From NCBI GenBank assembly GCA_902729315.2, contig LR746265.1, positions 6,888,892-6,952,891 of the forward strand: a DNA stretch of 64,000 nucleotides, written 5' to 3'. Made by a program: the position numbers and the translations under genes. Under the pieces are notes generated by a model that had not been told where the DNA came from, made no database searches, and was given only the letters and a program-made list of their open reading frames with translations. Shown in pieces: positions 48,181 through 60,350 of the stretch; the stretch's first letter is position 1, and each line of letters begins with the position of its first letter. This stretch comes from Spirodela intermedia (taxonomy: Eukaryota; Streptophyta; Magnoliopsida; Alismatales; Araceae).

Positions 48181-49056
48181 ATGGAGGACATCGTCAAGGT
48201 GTTCTTCAAGTGCACCAAGTGGCAGAGAGAGGAGACCTCTGACCCGCTGATCTGCCCCTACAGCTACTTCTGCGACAGCGTCTACCCGGGGGACTACTCC
48301 GCCGCCGTTGACGTCTCAATCTTCCTCCTCTCCGCCGCCTCCTACGCCTTCGCCGTGGCCGCCACTTTGCTGGATTTGGCGGGAGAATCCCCCGCCGTTG
48401 ACTGGACCCAGCGGCTGAGGGTTCTTCTCCCGTCCGGGCCGGTCGTCCTCCCGGCACTGCTCCTGGCCCTAGTCAACGGCCACCGGACCGGCGCCGCCAT
48501 CCCGCTCTCCAGCATCGGGCCGGCGTTCTTCCAGCTGGTTCTCCTCTCAGCCCTCGCCTTCGAGAACCCGCCGGAGAGGACCCTCCGACACGTGCTCCTC
48601 GTGGTCTCCAGCATCTCCGGAATCCTCCACGCGAGTTTCCGGCTGGATGCCGTCATCTTGCCTTACTACACCGGGCTGGACGCCCTACTGCGCTCCACGC
48701 TCTCCGGCGAGTGCCCCACCTGCGTGTGCCGCCAAGAGGCGCTGGTGGTCGGCGGCAACCTTGTCTCCTACAGAGGGTGGTCGACGGCGACGTTCGCCGT
48801 CGCCGGCACCCTCTTGTGCAGGTTCGGCAGCTTGTTGTGTGGTGAGGAGAAGATAGGTGTGGCGGTGAAGTCGGCGGTGGAAGCCCTCGCCTGGGTGCTG
48901 ATAGGAAGAGATTGGGTTGACTTTATTGGGGATCTCCCCCCAGGAGAGCTTATGGAGATGGCCGCTCATGTGGCTGTCTGCCTCCTGATGAGCCTCCAGA
49001 TCTTGAGGAGGGCTTGCTCTCTCTTGGTTTGGCTGGGAGCCATGACCAGTTTGTAA
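48181..49056 (+). CDS. Conserved plant multi-span membrane protein of unknown function
   Basis: Intronless, 291 residues. The start MEDIVKVFFKCTKWQREETS is chosen as the first ATG of the frame. A Cys-containing soluble head (CPYSYFCDSVYPGDYSAAVD) precedes about six hydrophobic segments: around residues 40-62 (VSIFLLSAASYAFAVAATLL), 85-100, 108-125 (PAFFQLVLLSALAF), 135-155 (LLVVSSISGILHASF), 195-215 (FAVAGTLLCRFGSLLC) and 258-285. The loop GECPTCVCRQEALVVGGNLV, then SYRGWS, is highly conserved in plant homologues as I remember them, and its clustered cysteines could bind metal or form disulfides. I recall it only as an uncharacterised plant 'transmembrane protein'. GC-rich and intact; probably functional. 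Nothing in the neighbourhood suggests a role. Confidence 0.82.
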   Translation: MEDIVKVFFKCTKWQREETSDPLICPYSYFCDSVYPGDYSAAVDVSIFLLSAASYAFAVAATLLDLAGESPAVDWTQRLRVLLPSGPVVLPALLLALVNGHRTGAAIPLSSIGPAFFQLVLLSALAFENPPERTLRHVLLVVSSISGILHASFRLDAVILPYYTGLDALLRSTLSGECPTCVCRQEALVVGGNLVSYRGWSTATFAVAGTLLCRFGSLLCGEEKIGVAVKSAVEALAWVLIGRDWVDFIGDLPPGELMEMAAHVAVCLLMSLQILRRACSLLVWLGAMTSL

Positions 49057-49762
49057 CTCTGGACATGGTCACAACCTCTGAGGCATCCTCGCCATGAAAA
49101 TTGGAAATATTTTTATTCTGCAGTATCATCCTCATCTGTACTTCAAATTTATATATATATATTTTAACTAGCCGTTCTTTTCATTGGGAAAATAACATGC
49201 CTAGACATTTTTATTTAACGAAGAAACTGGTAAAATAGCTCAACGAAGGACGGGTTGAGGACTAATGATACCATATATATATATTAAAAATATATTTTAT
49301 ATAATAAAATTGTAAACCAAATATTAATATTCTTAATTTAGTACATTGAGGATGAGGGGTTGAGAGATTCTAAACCAATTCTCCTACGAATATATACATA
49401 AATACGCCAAAATTATTTCTTTTTATGGGTTAAAATATCAATATATATATTTTTCTCAAGATGGGAGCCAAAAATCAAACTAAAGAGAAATGCGTGCGTG
49501 AATCGGTCACAAAATTTTCAAAGTTAAATTATATGCATATATAAATATCTCATTGTCACTTGTAGATCATGATTAAGACAAGACTTCATCCGGCGTTGAC
49601 CTGTGAAGATACTCGAGTTCAAGGTATTCGATTCTCAACCACAAGTGAGAAACTTGATTCCATGGTAGGGCAGTGTCACCCTGGCAGCTTCTCTTACAGG
49701 CAATAAGTCAACGTTCATCTCAACACAATAGGTCCTTCAGTCACAGACTACGTGAGCCAACC
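49057..49762. other. Convergent intergenic region
   Basis: Lies between the 3' ends of the membrane-protein gene (plus) and UEV1 (minus). AT-rich with several short (AT)n runs; no gene seen. Confidence 0.5.
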
Positions 49763-52700
49763 CTAGAAGAAGGTGCCCTCTGGAGGCTGAACCAGCTTCC
49801 GGTTGTGAGTCGACACCATCTCCCTCCTCAATTGGGTCAATATGTCCTCCATCGTGTAGTCCCTCTGCCAAGTCGCCAGGATGCCAAATTTTGTGGGCTC
49901 AACCTGCCAAAGTTCCGCGCAGGGAAGGAAATTATCCATCAAATGTACATCCAAAAAAAGATGCAAAATCACCTAGAAAAGCTTTTTATGCCAATAAAGG
50001 CAATGAACTTATGAAAAGATAGAAGAATTACCACACCAGTCTCATGGTTAACACACGCCATGTTGATCCGCGAGTGGAACCGAACGATTGGAGGCTTATC
50101 AGGATAATCTTTGTCACAGAAGAGCTTCAGCTGGTAGATGCGCCCGTCGTGGACAGACTGGAGACAGCAACAGCAATGGCAGATGAGAGGGAAGTCTGAA
50201 GTCTGAAGTCTGAAGTATTTCGGAGAGTATAGAGAACCATGCATTACATTGTGGGGTCCGATGATTGTGCCAGTCCAGGAGCACATGAGGATGTCCTCTA
50301 CGTCATCCATTCCATAGCTCACAGACCCATCGCCTATGCCCTTCTCTCCCCGTTCTAGTTCTTCAAGCAGTCGGAAGTTCCTCGGAACTACAACCAGATG
50401 GAGAGATACAGTGAGGTGAAACACTTTCTGATGATGAATGAAACCATCTAATCATATATAAATCCTTTTAGTGCAAACTTCACCTAACAATACAACAATG
50501 TGCGATTAAAAACTTGGCAAATATTTCTACTTTATTAGATGCAGATATTCTATCCAACGTACTTTATTTATAAAATTATTATCTCTAAAAATGTCTGAAA
50601 TTCATGTTTCTTCTGTATGCGGAAATTCACAGCTAAACCTTTGCATTTATTTAACCATAATTTGAGCAATTTAGGCTGGTCAAACGGAATCGTAAGTCCC
50701 TGAATGGCACCAGGGATCTTCACAAAAGACAACAAATGGGTTCAGACTTGCTCAGCCTCATCTAGGACTGTTTTAACAAAGTCAAAGCAAGAAAATGCAT
50801 GACTCTATGAAACAGAGGCATTCAATCGAAAATTTGGTTCTACAATAGTTTGAGTATTTACCCTTCGAAATTATGGTCTAGAGAAGATATCGTGTCCATT
50901 GCCGATTCCATCATAGAGCCATAATAAGAAAGTCTAACTAGAGCACCAAGCCTTAACAGCTTTCTTCTAGATATTGCACACTATGCAGAGGCCAGCGCTG
51001 TAATGCACTCAACGCTTTCAGGAAAAAAAAAAAAAAAAAAGCTTTATTGACCACTCAACGAATCCTGGAGTCTCCTTCGGACCACTTTGTCTATTCCCGG
51101 ACTTTTTTCAGATAATATTTCCAGTATCCTGCCTATATAATATGATTCTTCAGACAATATTTCCACTTTGTCTATGATTTCTCAATAGCAAAAGTTAGAC
51201 AAAGATAAGAAAGAAACCGTTCTATATGAGTTCACAATTTAATCAACTTAGTGTTAAAAAAGTTAATTTGCAGGTCCTTGGAACCAGCATCAGAGCCAAG
51301 TCAGCTTCAAGAAGACTAGATGAAGATGCCCACACAAAATAAAATGTGCTCATCATCGACGTCTCTCCCACTGCAACCCCAAGACGTGCAAATCAAATCT
51401 TTTCATGTTTACCTTTATCTTCATTGTTGTTTTTGACAGATCCAACTCGATTCAATCTGTTTCTATAATGAAACAAGATGCATCAACAGAAACATGATAC
51501 CTAACACAACAGCGACAGGTAGATTATTTAACTCTTCATGTTTCAAGAAAGAGAGAAGAAATGAAGGTCACTCGGCGGATTTCTTCCCGTTGACTTAAGG
51601 ACTTTCGAAAGCAAACCGTCCCAATAAGGAACTACATCAAGAGCTGCAACAAAACTTGAAGGTTTACACGACATTTCTTCAGCTCAAGGACCAGGGCTGT
51701 AGATTAGCTAATTGTAGAATCATATTCGAGATCTATCTTTCAAGTTACAGATATCCAAAGGAATGAGAAACATACACCCAGTATGCTAATCTGATGCCAA
51801 ATTCGAGTCCGAAACATTATGAACATGAATGATGAGTGCTGGTAGAAAGAAAACAAAAGAAAACTGCAAGTACTAGCTAGGGTAACCTCCAATGAAAACC
51901 TCAAGCAGCAGGAAGCGAGTTATTGGCTTATTACAATATGGGGCTGTTGTAGTTAGTGTACAATAATGGAGAATTGTTGTCTTACGTATAAACCATCACA
52001 TTGCATAAAATACTAGGTTATATTTAATATACCTATGCATCTGAACACGACTACATATAACTTTCTAGTATTCTAGAATAAATTATATGAATTAAAACTA
52101 TCATCGCACAGTAAAGGGCATTAAACAGCCATCCTAGACATAACATAAACCAAATCAAAGAGTGCAGAGGACAATGACGAGTAGACATCAGGATTCAGGA
52201 CAATGGCGAGTAGATAACAGGATTCAGCCTCACTCACGGAAATGGGCAGCACGGAACAGAATAGCGACAGCCTCAGGCTAAAAGAATTTAGAGACACAAC
52301 ACAAAACTTACTGACAAATGGTAAAGGCACCATCGTGTAAATCTTAAAAAAGGTTATATCAGATTGAAAGTTTGTTTTTTTTTATGTTTCTATACAAGAA
52401 TTTAGAGAGACAAAACAAAACTTCCCTCTTTGATTCAGATGCAATGGGCCCTTCATGATTTCCCTGCTGAAATATATCCCTCTAGTCAAACAAACAGATT
52501 TCTGTATCACCCATTAGAAAAAAAAAACTATATAAATTTTTAATAATTGGTTTGCATGCGACGATTGTCTAAATAGGTGGAAATGGGAACAAGGTTTCAG
52601 ACTACCTTCTGTCCAAAAACGTTGGCCTGCTATGTGGCAAATTATAATAGGAAAAGTTAGATAAAGAAATAAACTTCACAAGCACGCTTTGATCGGGAAT

Positions 52701-54172
52701 ACGATATCTTGGTTTCTTATAGTTAATCTTATTTCTGATAAAAATGACTTAAAGGAGAACAGTTGAAGAAAGTGGGATCAGAATTCGGGCAAGCACTAAA
52801 ATGACCATTATAGTTGCATGTGTCACTCAAATTAGACTGAAGCCCTCCTTTTTTAACGTGAGACCTGCAAATTGGCATTAGATTGAGATCGAGTCCAAAA
52901 AACGCTTGAAACGGAAAAAAAAGAAAGAAAAATGAATGGAAGTTCTCACAGCATGTTAAAAGTAAAAACCTCTGTAATGTATGGCCCATTAAAGTGAAAC
53001 GATCGAAGCAACCATGAGAGAATCTCTCTCCCTTTTGTAAAGTATAAAAATTATTCAACTTGGGTTCTAGCGTACTGCTTTAGCAAGGAGCGAGGTACCA
53101 TTCTACTGGAAGTCAGAGCTACATAAATCATTCATTATGGAAAACAACCTTTCGTGCTTCTGACCTCCACATCTTACTATACAGAGTTTACACACAACAT
53201 TTTTATCCAAACATGCTGAAGAAAAACATTATTAGTTTACTCCAAGCAGCTAAAGAATTACGTATACTCAAAATCATCAACAAGGTTTCTAGATACTAAC
53301 ATTGTTGGCCATTGAAAAAAAAGAAAACGAAATATTAAAAATTCTACATGTAGTTCGGTATTCGTGGTCTGAAATCAGGTCTTCCTGCAAATTAGAGATG
53401 ACCTATAGGCTTTCGAAAAACGTCACCATCTTCTGATGTTTTCATAGACCATCAGAGGGGCACCTAAATATCTCTCAGCGAAGCAAATTTCCCTGACATA
53501 GGCATAAAGAATCTCTTCTGCTCTTACCCTTCTTGCCCCAATAAGAAATTGGTTTCGTGAACCATTGGGGCCCAAATTCGGCATAGTGTACAATGCCATC
53601 GAATATCATAGCTAACGTAGCGAATAAAATAACGTTTCAAACGTAAATGGAGAACCTCTTTCCCTCTTTGCAGTAGAAGCGTCCATTTTGAACAGAGCAA
53701 GAGAACTCTGGTTTTGGTGTACCGATTGCCCAAGAACAGAAGAAATAAGTGCAATATGAGTGGCATTACATACCAGATTCGAAAAAAAATCCAAAATATT
53801 TGGGATTTGCCACTTCCCCTCATCTACCACCGTCAAAATAAAGACAGCCTATGTCCAATGAGTAAACGGGCTTTAGACACGCAAGCTTTCGACATCTCTC
53901 ACCTACTGATATACCCAAACCAAGAACCGTCATAACCTATCGTCTACTCGACCTCATTACGGCCGCAAGCGAGGGGTAGATCGTCTCATTCCACCCGAAC
54001 CGCACCGTTGATATAAAACTAACAGAAACAAAACCGCGCTACAAACGAGACCGATGGAATTTCGCTCAACTCAGGGCAAATGAGATTCGATAACTACAGA
54101 GAGAGGGGAGCAAGGGCAGAAGGCCGCACCGACGATACCGGAGCCGCCAGCGGCGGAGCCACCTAGAGTCAT
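49763..54172 (-). CDS. UEV1: Ubiquitin-conjugating enzyme E2 variant 1 (UEV1/MMS2 type)
   Basis: Catalytically inactive E2 variant that pairs with UBC13-type E2 (UBC35/36) to build Lys63-linked ubiquitin chains in DNA-damage tolerance and signalling. Four exons on the minus strand give 149 residues: 54172-54130, 50387-50248, 50157-50032 and 49903-49763. Exon 1 supplies [14 protein letters not shown] and splices in phase to [58 protein letters not shown] and the end [13 protein letters not shown] are the plant UEV1 signature. The active-site Cys and HPN motif of true E2s are absent, as expected. Intron 1 is 3.74 kb, far longer than the others (90 and 128 nt), and contains one arm of a large inverted repeat. 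Exon 1 was found by eye from its MTLGGS start and phase. Confidence 0.92.
52345..53614 (-). repeat. Left arm of a 1.3-kb inverted repeat (inside UEV1 intron 1)
   Basis: The reverse complement of this segment matches 56250-57540 along its length, roughly 75-85% by eye. Matching landmarks (minus / plus copy) include GTTAGCTATG at 53614 / 56250, CAATTTCTTATTG, CTGATGGTCTATGA, AGACCTGATTTCA, ACAGAAATCTGT and CTGATATAACCTT at the far end. Confidence 0.85.
53615..54129. other. Distal part of UEV1 intron 1 beyond the repeat
   Basis: Unique sequence between the inverted-repeat arm and exon 1. No coding region supported. Confidence 0.4.
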
Positions 54173-55598
54173 GAAGCGACCACTCCCTTTCTTCCAACCT
54201 TCTGCCTTTATGAGACTCCACTTTCGTCCTCCCACCACAGATGAAGCGAGGGCCGCCGTCTGCTGATCCCACCAACTTGAGGGTAGATCGACACCGTCGG
54301 CCGACACAACGGTCGACGTCAAGCAGCAGACCCTTTTCTATTCCCCCAACCCCTTCCACCCAAGTCCTAAGAAAGGGAGCTGACATAGCCTATACGTGGA
54401 GCGATTTCATTGGTCCACGAAAAGGCTCACTAACTTGGTGCCTCCGCAACGGGCCGCAATTTACGAAGCCCGGGCCCGGCCCGGTGATCACTTTACCTCT
54501 CTTGCCCATCGTAGTAAGAACAGGCTATTCCGATTCTTTTAGCTTGATAAGCCCCGCATGGGTGAGTTGCTTGCGTGAGGCTCAATTAGCGATAAAATTG
54601 CTTATTTTATTCGACCAAAAAGGATGAAAAGTGAGAACTCAGCCCGTTATGATTATCCCCCCTGTTATCAAACTAAAAACTCGGTTAATATGAGAGAGAG
54701 ATAGAGGGTTGTGGTTCTCTGCTTAGCGGCCGTATGTGGCATATGCGGCGGAGCCGGCAAAGCCGCCGCCGATGGAGTGCCGATGAGTGGAGCGGGGAAC
54801 CTTCTCGCCGCCCGGTATAAAGACTGCACCGATGATCACGCGAGGGAAGAAGTGGAGCGCTGCGAGAGTGAGGAAGGTCCCGCGCTTGCCCCGTAGCCAC
54901 CCAACCACCCTGCGCGACGTGACGCTCCCACAAGAGAGATCGCGGATTATGTAAAAACGCTGCTCGTATGCTCTGGCTAACTTTCTCTCTGTCTCTCGTT
55001 GTCTATCTTTAAGAAGAACGAAGCCCGGAAGCTTTCAATCGCAGCGGCTGTGCTGTGTTAAATTCTCCTAACCAGCTTACTAGTTCTGGGCTCAAATCTC
55101 TCGTACCACCCGTCAATTCTCCGCATCCACCAGCCTCCTCCCCTCTCTCGCCCTCTGTTCTTTAGAAAAACTGACGACGAAGATGTCGGAATGATGGTCT
55201 TCGACGGTGAAATGCTTGTACTGCTCCACAGGGAGAGGGAAAGGTCGCTCAGTCCCCTGGTTATATGCACAACGATTGGAGTTTTATCAATCTTCACGGA
55301 GGACTAAAGAATGGAGCATGAGACAGCGCTTCTCCGGAACGATTATCTTACAGATGGTCTGCTGATTAGAGTCATTTTTGGCGCCTAGCTACACCTTAGA
55401 TCGTCGTGTAGCCCTCCCCCTCCCCTCTCCCCGGGAGATGCGGCTCTCCAGCCACCCCGGCTGACCCGGTTTACGGCCGGAACGCTCCTACTTCCTCCTT
55501 TTCCCTCCATGTCAAAACTCGCTAATCCCGCCTAGCCTCTCTCTCTAACAGGCGCCGCGAATTCTCCGACAGAGAAGGCGGGCCGGAGAGGGGGCAAC
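54173..55598. promoter_or_regulatory. Divergent promoter region between UEV1 and the Ole e 1-like gene
   Basis: About 1.5 kb between divergent start codons. It is GC-rich around 54700-54950 and 55380-55600. Open frames around 54720-54930 on both strands lack a plausible ATG or a family match, so no gene is called. Confidence 0.4.
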
Positions 55599-55605
55599 TA
55601 TAAAA
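55599..55605 (+). promoter_or_regulatory. TATA box of the Ole e 1-like gene
   Basis: TATAAAA 83-89 bp upstream of ATG 55688, in a GC-rich context; a well-placed core promoter element. Confidence 0.65.
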
Positions 55606-55687
55606 CGGAGACCCCGGGGAGGCTTTCAGCACAAATTCTCCCGCAGGGTTTCATCGAGAGAAGGAGAGGTGTAGAACCCCCGCAACG

Positions 55688-56176
55688 ATGGCGACCAAGC
55701 TTCTGAGCGTCGTGGCGCTGTGTTCCGCCCTCTTCGCCGTCGCTGCCGCCGCCGCAGCGGATTCCCCGAGCTTCGTTGTCGAGGGTCGCGTGTTTTGCGA
55801 CACCTGCCGCGCCGGCTTCGAGACCACCGCAACCGAGTACCTCGCTGGAGCAAAGGTGAGATTAGAGTGCAGGCACGAAGAATCGGAAGAGCTCGTTCAC
55901 ACGGTCGAGGGGACGACGGACGCCACCGGCACGTACCACCTGAAGGTCGCCGACGATCACGAGGACGAACTCTGCGAGGTGGTGCTGGTGGAGAGCCCCC
56001 ACGCGGACTGCTCAGAGATCAAGACCGGAAGGGACCGCGCCCGCATCCTCCTGACCCACAACAGCGGCCTCGCCACCAACGTCCGTCTCGCGAACTCCCT
56101 CGGCTTCCTCAAGGAGGAGCCCCTCCCCTCCTGCGGCGTCCTCCTGGCCCAGTACCAGCTCGGCGACGACGAATGA
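55688..56176 (+). CDS. Secreted Ole e 1-domain protein (pollen Ole e 1 / LAT52-like)
   Basis: Intronless, 162 residues. A signal peptide (about residues 1-24, hydrophobic LLSVVALCSALFAVAAAAAA) is followed by the Ole e 1 signature VEGRVFCDTCRAGFET (31-46). Six cysteines remain in the mature part (37, 40, 61, 96, 108, 149), as in the family, where they form three disulfides. GTYHLKVADDHEDELC and the RARILLTHNSGLATNVR block are further family features. Members are extracellular, often glycosylated, and enriched in pollen or growing tissues; LAT52 acts in pollen-tube hydration and signalling. The sequon NXS/T common in pollen members is not evident. Preceded by a clear TATA box; GC-rich. The 3' flank (from 56250) is one arm of an inverted repeat. 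Tissue of expression cannot be told. Confidence 0.92.
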   Translation: MATKLLSVVALCSALFAVAAAAAADSPSFVVEGRVFCDTCRAGFETTATEYLAGAKVRLECRHEESEELVHTVEGTTDATGTYHLKVADDHEDELCEVVLVESPHADCSEIKTGRDRARILLTHNSGLATNVRLANSLGFLKEEPLPSCGVLLAQYQLGDDE

Positions 56177-56249
56177 GCCTCCCCCGCCGCCGCCTCCCGG
56201 GGACGACGACCCTATTCCCTCCCACCCCCGCTCTTCCCGCTTCCTCGCT

Positions 56250-57540
56250 AAGTTAGCTATGGTATCGAAATCCATTGTACGGTACAACGAATATGGGCTC
56301 CAATGGTCACGGATCCAATTTCTTATTGACGCAAGAAGGGAGTACCAGAAGAGATTCTTTATGTCTATGTCGGGGAAATTTGCTTCGTTGAAAGATCATT
56401 TAGGTGCCCGTCTGATGGTCTATGATAATATTAGAAAATGTGACGTCTTCGAAAGCTTATAGTTCATCTATAAATTGCAGAGAGACCTGATTTCATACTA
56501 GGAATACCGAATTACTTGTGGAATTTTTAATATTCCTGTTTTCTTTTGTTTTAAATGGCCAGAAATTTTAGTATCTAGAAAACTTGTTGATCGGTTTGAG
56601 TGTATGTAAGTAATTCTTTAGCTACTTGGAGCAAACTAATAACGTTTTTCTTCAGCATATTTGGATAAAAATGTTGTGAAACCTCTGTAAAGTACGATGT
56701 GGAGGTCAGAAGCACGAAAGGTTGTTCGCCATGAAGGATCAAGATGATTTATGTATCTCTAACTTCGAGTAGAATGGTGCGAAAGCAGTACACTAGAATT
56801 CAAGTTGAGCAATCCTTTTGCTTTACATTAGGGAGGGATTTTCTCTCATGGTTGCTTTGATCATATTAGGTTAATGGGTCGTATATTGCAGTGGTATTTA
56901 CCTTTAGCACGGCGTGAGAACTTCCATTTTTTTTTCTTTTCTTCTTCTCAAGCAATTTTTGGACTCGTTCTCTATTTAATGCCAACGTGCAGTGATGGAT
57001 CTCACGTTAAAAAAAGAGGGATTCAGTCTACGTTGGGTGACAGATGCAACTATAGCCGTCATTATTTAGTACTTGCCAAGAATTCTGATCCCACTTTCTT
57101 CGAGAACTGTTCTCCTTGAATGAATTTAAACGCAAATAAGTTTTATATAAGAGAAACCAACATCTTGTATTTATGATTAGAGAGTGCTTGTGATGTTTAT
57201 TTTTAGAGCTAACTTTTTTGCAGTCAAATTTGTCGCATCACAGGCCAACGTTTAGGGACAGAAGGTAGTATGAATTGCTATCATCATTTTCTAACTATTT
57301 AGACCATCATCAAGTGCACACCAAGTAATATAAAATTGATATATGATTTTTTTTCTAGTGGGTACTACAGAAATCTGTGTTTGACTGAAGGGATGTATTT
57401 TAGCATGGATGTCACTTGTTTAGTATTGATTATTTTAACTCGAATGAAACTCAATCAAAGAAGGAACTGAAAGGAACAAAGAAGTCTAAATGAAGGCATG
57501 AAAAAAAAACTTTCAACCTGATATAACCTTATTTAAAAAG
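56250..57540 (+). repeat. Right arm of the 1.3-kb inverted repeat (3' flank of the Ole e 1-like gene)
   Basis: Begins 74 bp after the Ole e 1-like stop codon and matches the reverse complement of 52345-53614. It probably includes the 3' UTR of that gene. Confidence 0.85.
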
Positions 57541-58500
57541 TTACATGATAACGGCTTAGTCATTTATGAGTATGTACTACCTTGTTTCTTTGAATTCATT
57601 TAAGGTTGAGGCTGTCATCAATTATGTTCCTTCCTGTCCATCTCCTTGAGTGTGGCCTAAATGATAAGCCTCTATGTACTTATTTTAGAAGGGAGAAGAC
57701 CTCAATCTAATTGTAAAATAACTGAACATAAGATTATAAGGAGCTCTTAACAGACCAGAGGATAATTTGAACTTCTTTAAGAGTGCAGAAAGGCTACCTC
57801 AAAATAATTAAGAGTATAAATAAAGGAAAGGAAAATAAAGGCAGTACCTTTTGGAGAAGTCGATTTGAGTTCCTGGGCAGTCGAGCAAAAGCCTATTTTT
57901 ATCCTCGATTTGAGGTATTTGAATCTAATTTCCTCTTATCTCTCCCCTTTCTCCATCTATATGACTTACTTTAGACATTGTCTTTATCCTTTGTATTCAC
58001 TAAGCCCTAATTTTCATTTGGAAGTTGGAGTCTTATCACTTGGTATTAAAGTCACCCTTGACCATTTTTGTATGGTACAATGGCACACAATTATGAAGAT
58101 GGAATATACAAACACTCAAAGAGGAGATCAAAACTATGAAAGAAATCTTACAACAACTAACTCATCAACTGGTGATGCTGATGACATGCTTACCCCAAGA
58201 TGAGAATGCAAATCAGCATCTTACCTCTTCAAAATTAAGAGCAAAGTGCAAAAAATTATAAGTCAACTCACATATTAGATCTACTAATCTTCAATGGGAC
58301 AATCTAGAAGGATGGTTACACAAAGCAAAAAGACATTTTTGCATAAATCAAACACTAGAATGTGATCATTTAGAATTGATAATGATTAACTTGAAAGGAG
58401 ATGTAATGGATTGGTAGTTATGGACGGAAGATTATTTTGTTATTTCAATATTTGTATGATTTAAAAATAGAGTTCAATAGTTGATTTGGATCATCAGCTT
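57541..58500. other. Intergenic stretch leading into the gypsy relic
   Basis: No gene recognised. The last 400 bp may hold degraded gag. Confidence 0.35.
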
Positions 58501-60350
58501 CCAACAATATATATTAGTGACTTTTGAACTTAAAAGCAAGATGGTTCAGTCCTAGAGTACATATTGAAATTTGAAAAATGCTTAGCTTATCTTCCCAATA
58601 TGCCGGTGAAAATATTAGAACATACTTATCTAACGGGACTCAAGTTTCAGATCGAATCTGAATTATCAATGTCCTGCTGATTAATTTAAGAGATACTTCG
58701 TGTAGGAATAAGCACAGATATATACTCTTTGGACTCTTCATGTAGGTAGAAGCACACACATGCTCTTTGGACACTTCATGTAGGCAGAACCACACATATG
58801 CACTCTATGCCAAGCATGGAAGGAAGAACAATTAAAGCAAAAAAAGTTTAGTTTGGCCTCATATAATCCTTAGTAGATAAAGATCACCTTGACATCTACT
58901 TTTGACAATGATCATAAAATCATTGTAAAGTTCCTATTTCATCAATTCTTATCCCTAATAAAGACTTGACAATGATATCAAATCATCAAAAATAGGTCAC
59001 CAATAGAAGAAATCAAAGACATCTACAACTGATTGAAGTAGAATTATAGGAAAAGAAGAATAAATGACTATGCTTTTACTACAATGAATAATTTAGGCCA
59101 CATAGATGCAATTGAGACATCCTCATTATACATGAGGAAGAGAAAATTTAAAAAGACTTACAAAAAGAAGATTGGTCCTCAATAGAATATTAGCTATAGG
59201 AGGAAGCTACCATATTCATAACATGCGTTTCTTTAGATTCTGTCATAGGCTTGATTCAACATATTACTTTGAAAACAAGAAGAGTACTACAAGATAAAGA
59301 AGTCACAATTCTCATTGATACTAGTGCTACCCATAAATTTTTCTGTAATAAATGATTGAAAGAACTATTCTTATTAGTCAGCAAATTCCATAACTAATGT
59401 GTATTGATGGATAATGGCCATATTGTATAAGAAAATGAGATCTGTCATAATGTTCTATTGAAAATTCAAGAGCTTTTAATTATTCAAGACTTCTTACCTC
59501 TAGATCTTCACAACCAATGTAATTTTCAGGATAAAATGGCTAAAGAATCTAAGATTGATACATTCACATTATAAATATCTGATCAAGAAATTCATGATCA
59601 ACAATACTATTCAAATTATCAAAAAAGGAGCAAGTTTGAACAAAACAAGTATATCCTTAAAAGATGCTAAGTGAGAATTAAATAAGACGCATGTTTGTGT
59701 GATGGAATTACGACTGTCAAGCAAAAAATATATGACTTTGATTATCACAAGAAAAATCAAAGACTGAGCTTCGATTACAAAAATAATTTCCTTTGATTTC
59801 TGAACCACTCCCAAGGCTTCCTTTAAAGAGAGAAGTTGACCATTGTATCAAATCTTACTCTTAGAACTCAACGAATAAATTTACAATCATATCGATACTC
59901 ACAAATTTAGTTGAATGAGATTGAAATATTGGTCCAACAACTATGCACATTAGGTATTATTTAGCCGGCTAACAACCCATATGGTACTCCAATATTATTA
60001 GTTGAGAAAAAAGATGGAAGTTGGCAATTTACACAACCTATATACTTTAAACAAAACAGTATTTTGAATATTTTCTTTATCCCAATCATGGGAATTACTT
60101 GAGGAACTAGATAGAATGATATTTTTTTCTAAATTAGACTTGAATTCTAAATATTAAAAAATTCGAATGAAGAGAATTGACATTCTCAAGATAGTTTTAA
60201 AACCCAAAAAGGCCACTATAAGTTCAAGGTTATGTCATTTAAGTTTTCAAATGCTCTAGCCACCTTTCAATATTTGATGAATGAAATTTAAAGGGCATAT
60301 CTCAATAAATTTTTATGAATATTATTTGATCAAATCTTAATATATAGCTA
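58501..60350 (+). mobile_element. Decayed Ty3/gypsy gag-protease-RT
   Basis: A gag-like tail reads TYLTGLKFQIESELSM near 58622-58672. The aspartic-protease site reads ILIDTSATHKFF at about 59308-59343, with the catalytic DSG/DTG changed to DTS. RT blocks follow: a PYGTPILLVEKKDGSW run (about 59970-60018), an FKFSNALATFQYLMNEI run (about 60241-60290) and LFDQILIYS at the active site (about 60319-60345), where FDD has become FDQ. Stops and frameshifts lie between the blocks. Non-functional. Confidence 0.75.
58696..58812 (+). repeat. Three imperfect 38-40-bp tandem repeats
   Basis: Units beginning CTTCRTGTAGG at 58696, 58736 and 58774, each with AAGCACA/AACCACA and CTCTTTGGAC-like ends. They sit inside the gypsy relic, so are probably a later local duplication. 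Confidence 0.75.

Noticed and set aside
54685-54933. Open frames on both strands in GC-rich DNA between UEV1 and the Ole e 1-like gene
   Set aside because: No convincing ATG (the best minus frame begins at GTG), no splice-linked partner and no family recognised; more likely promoter DNA with high GC.
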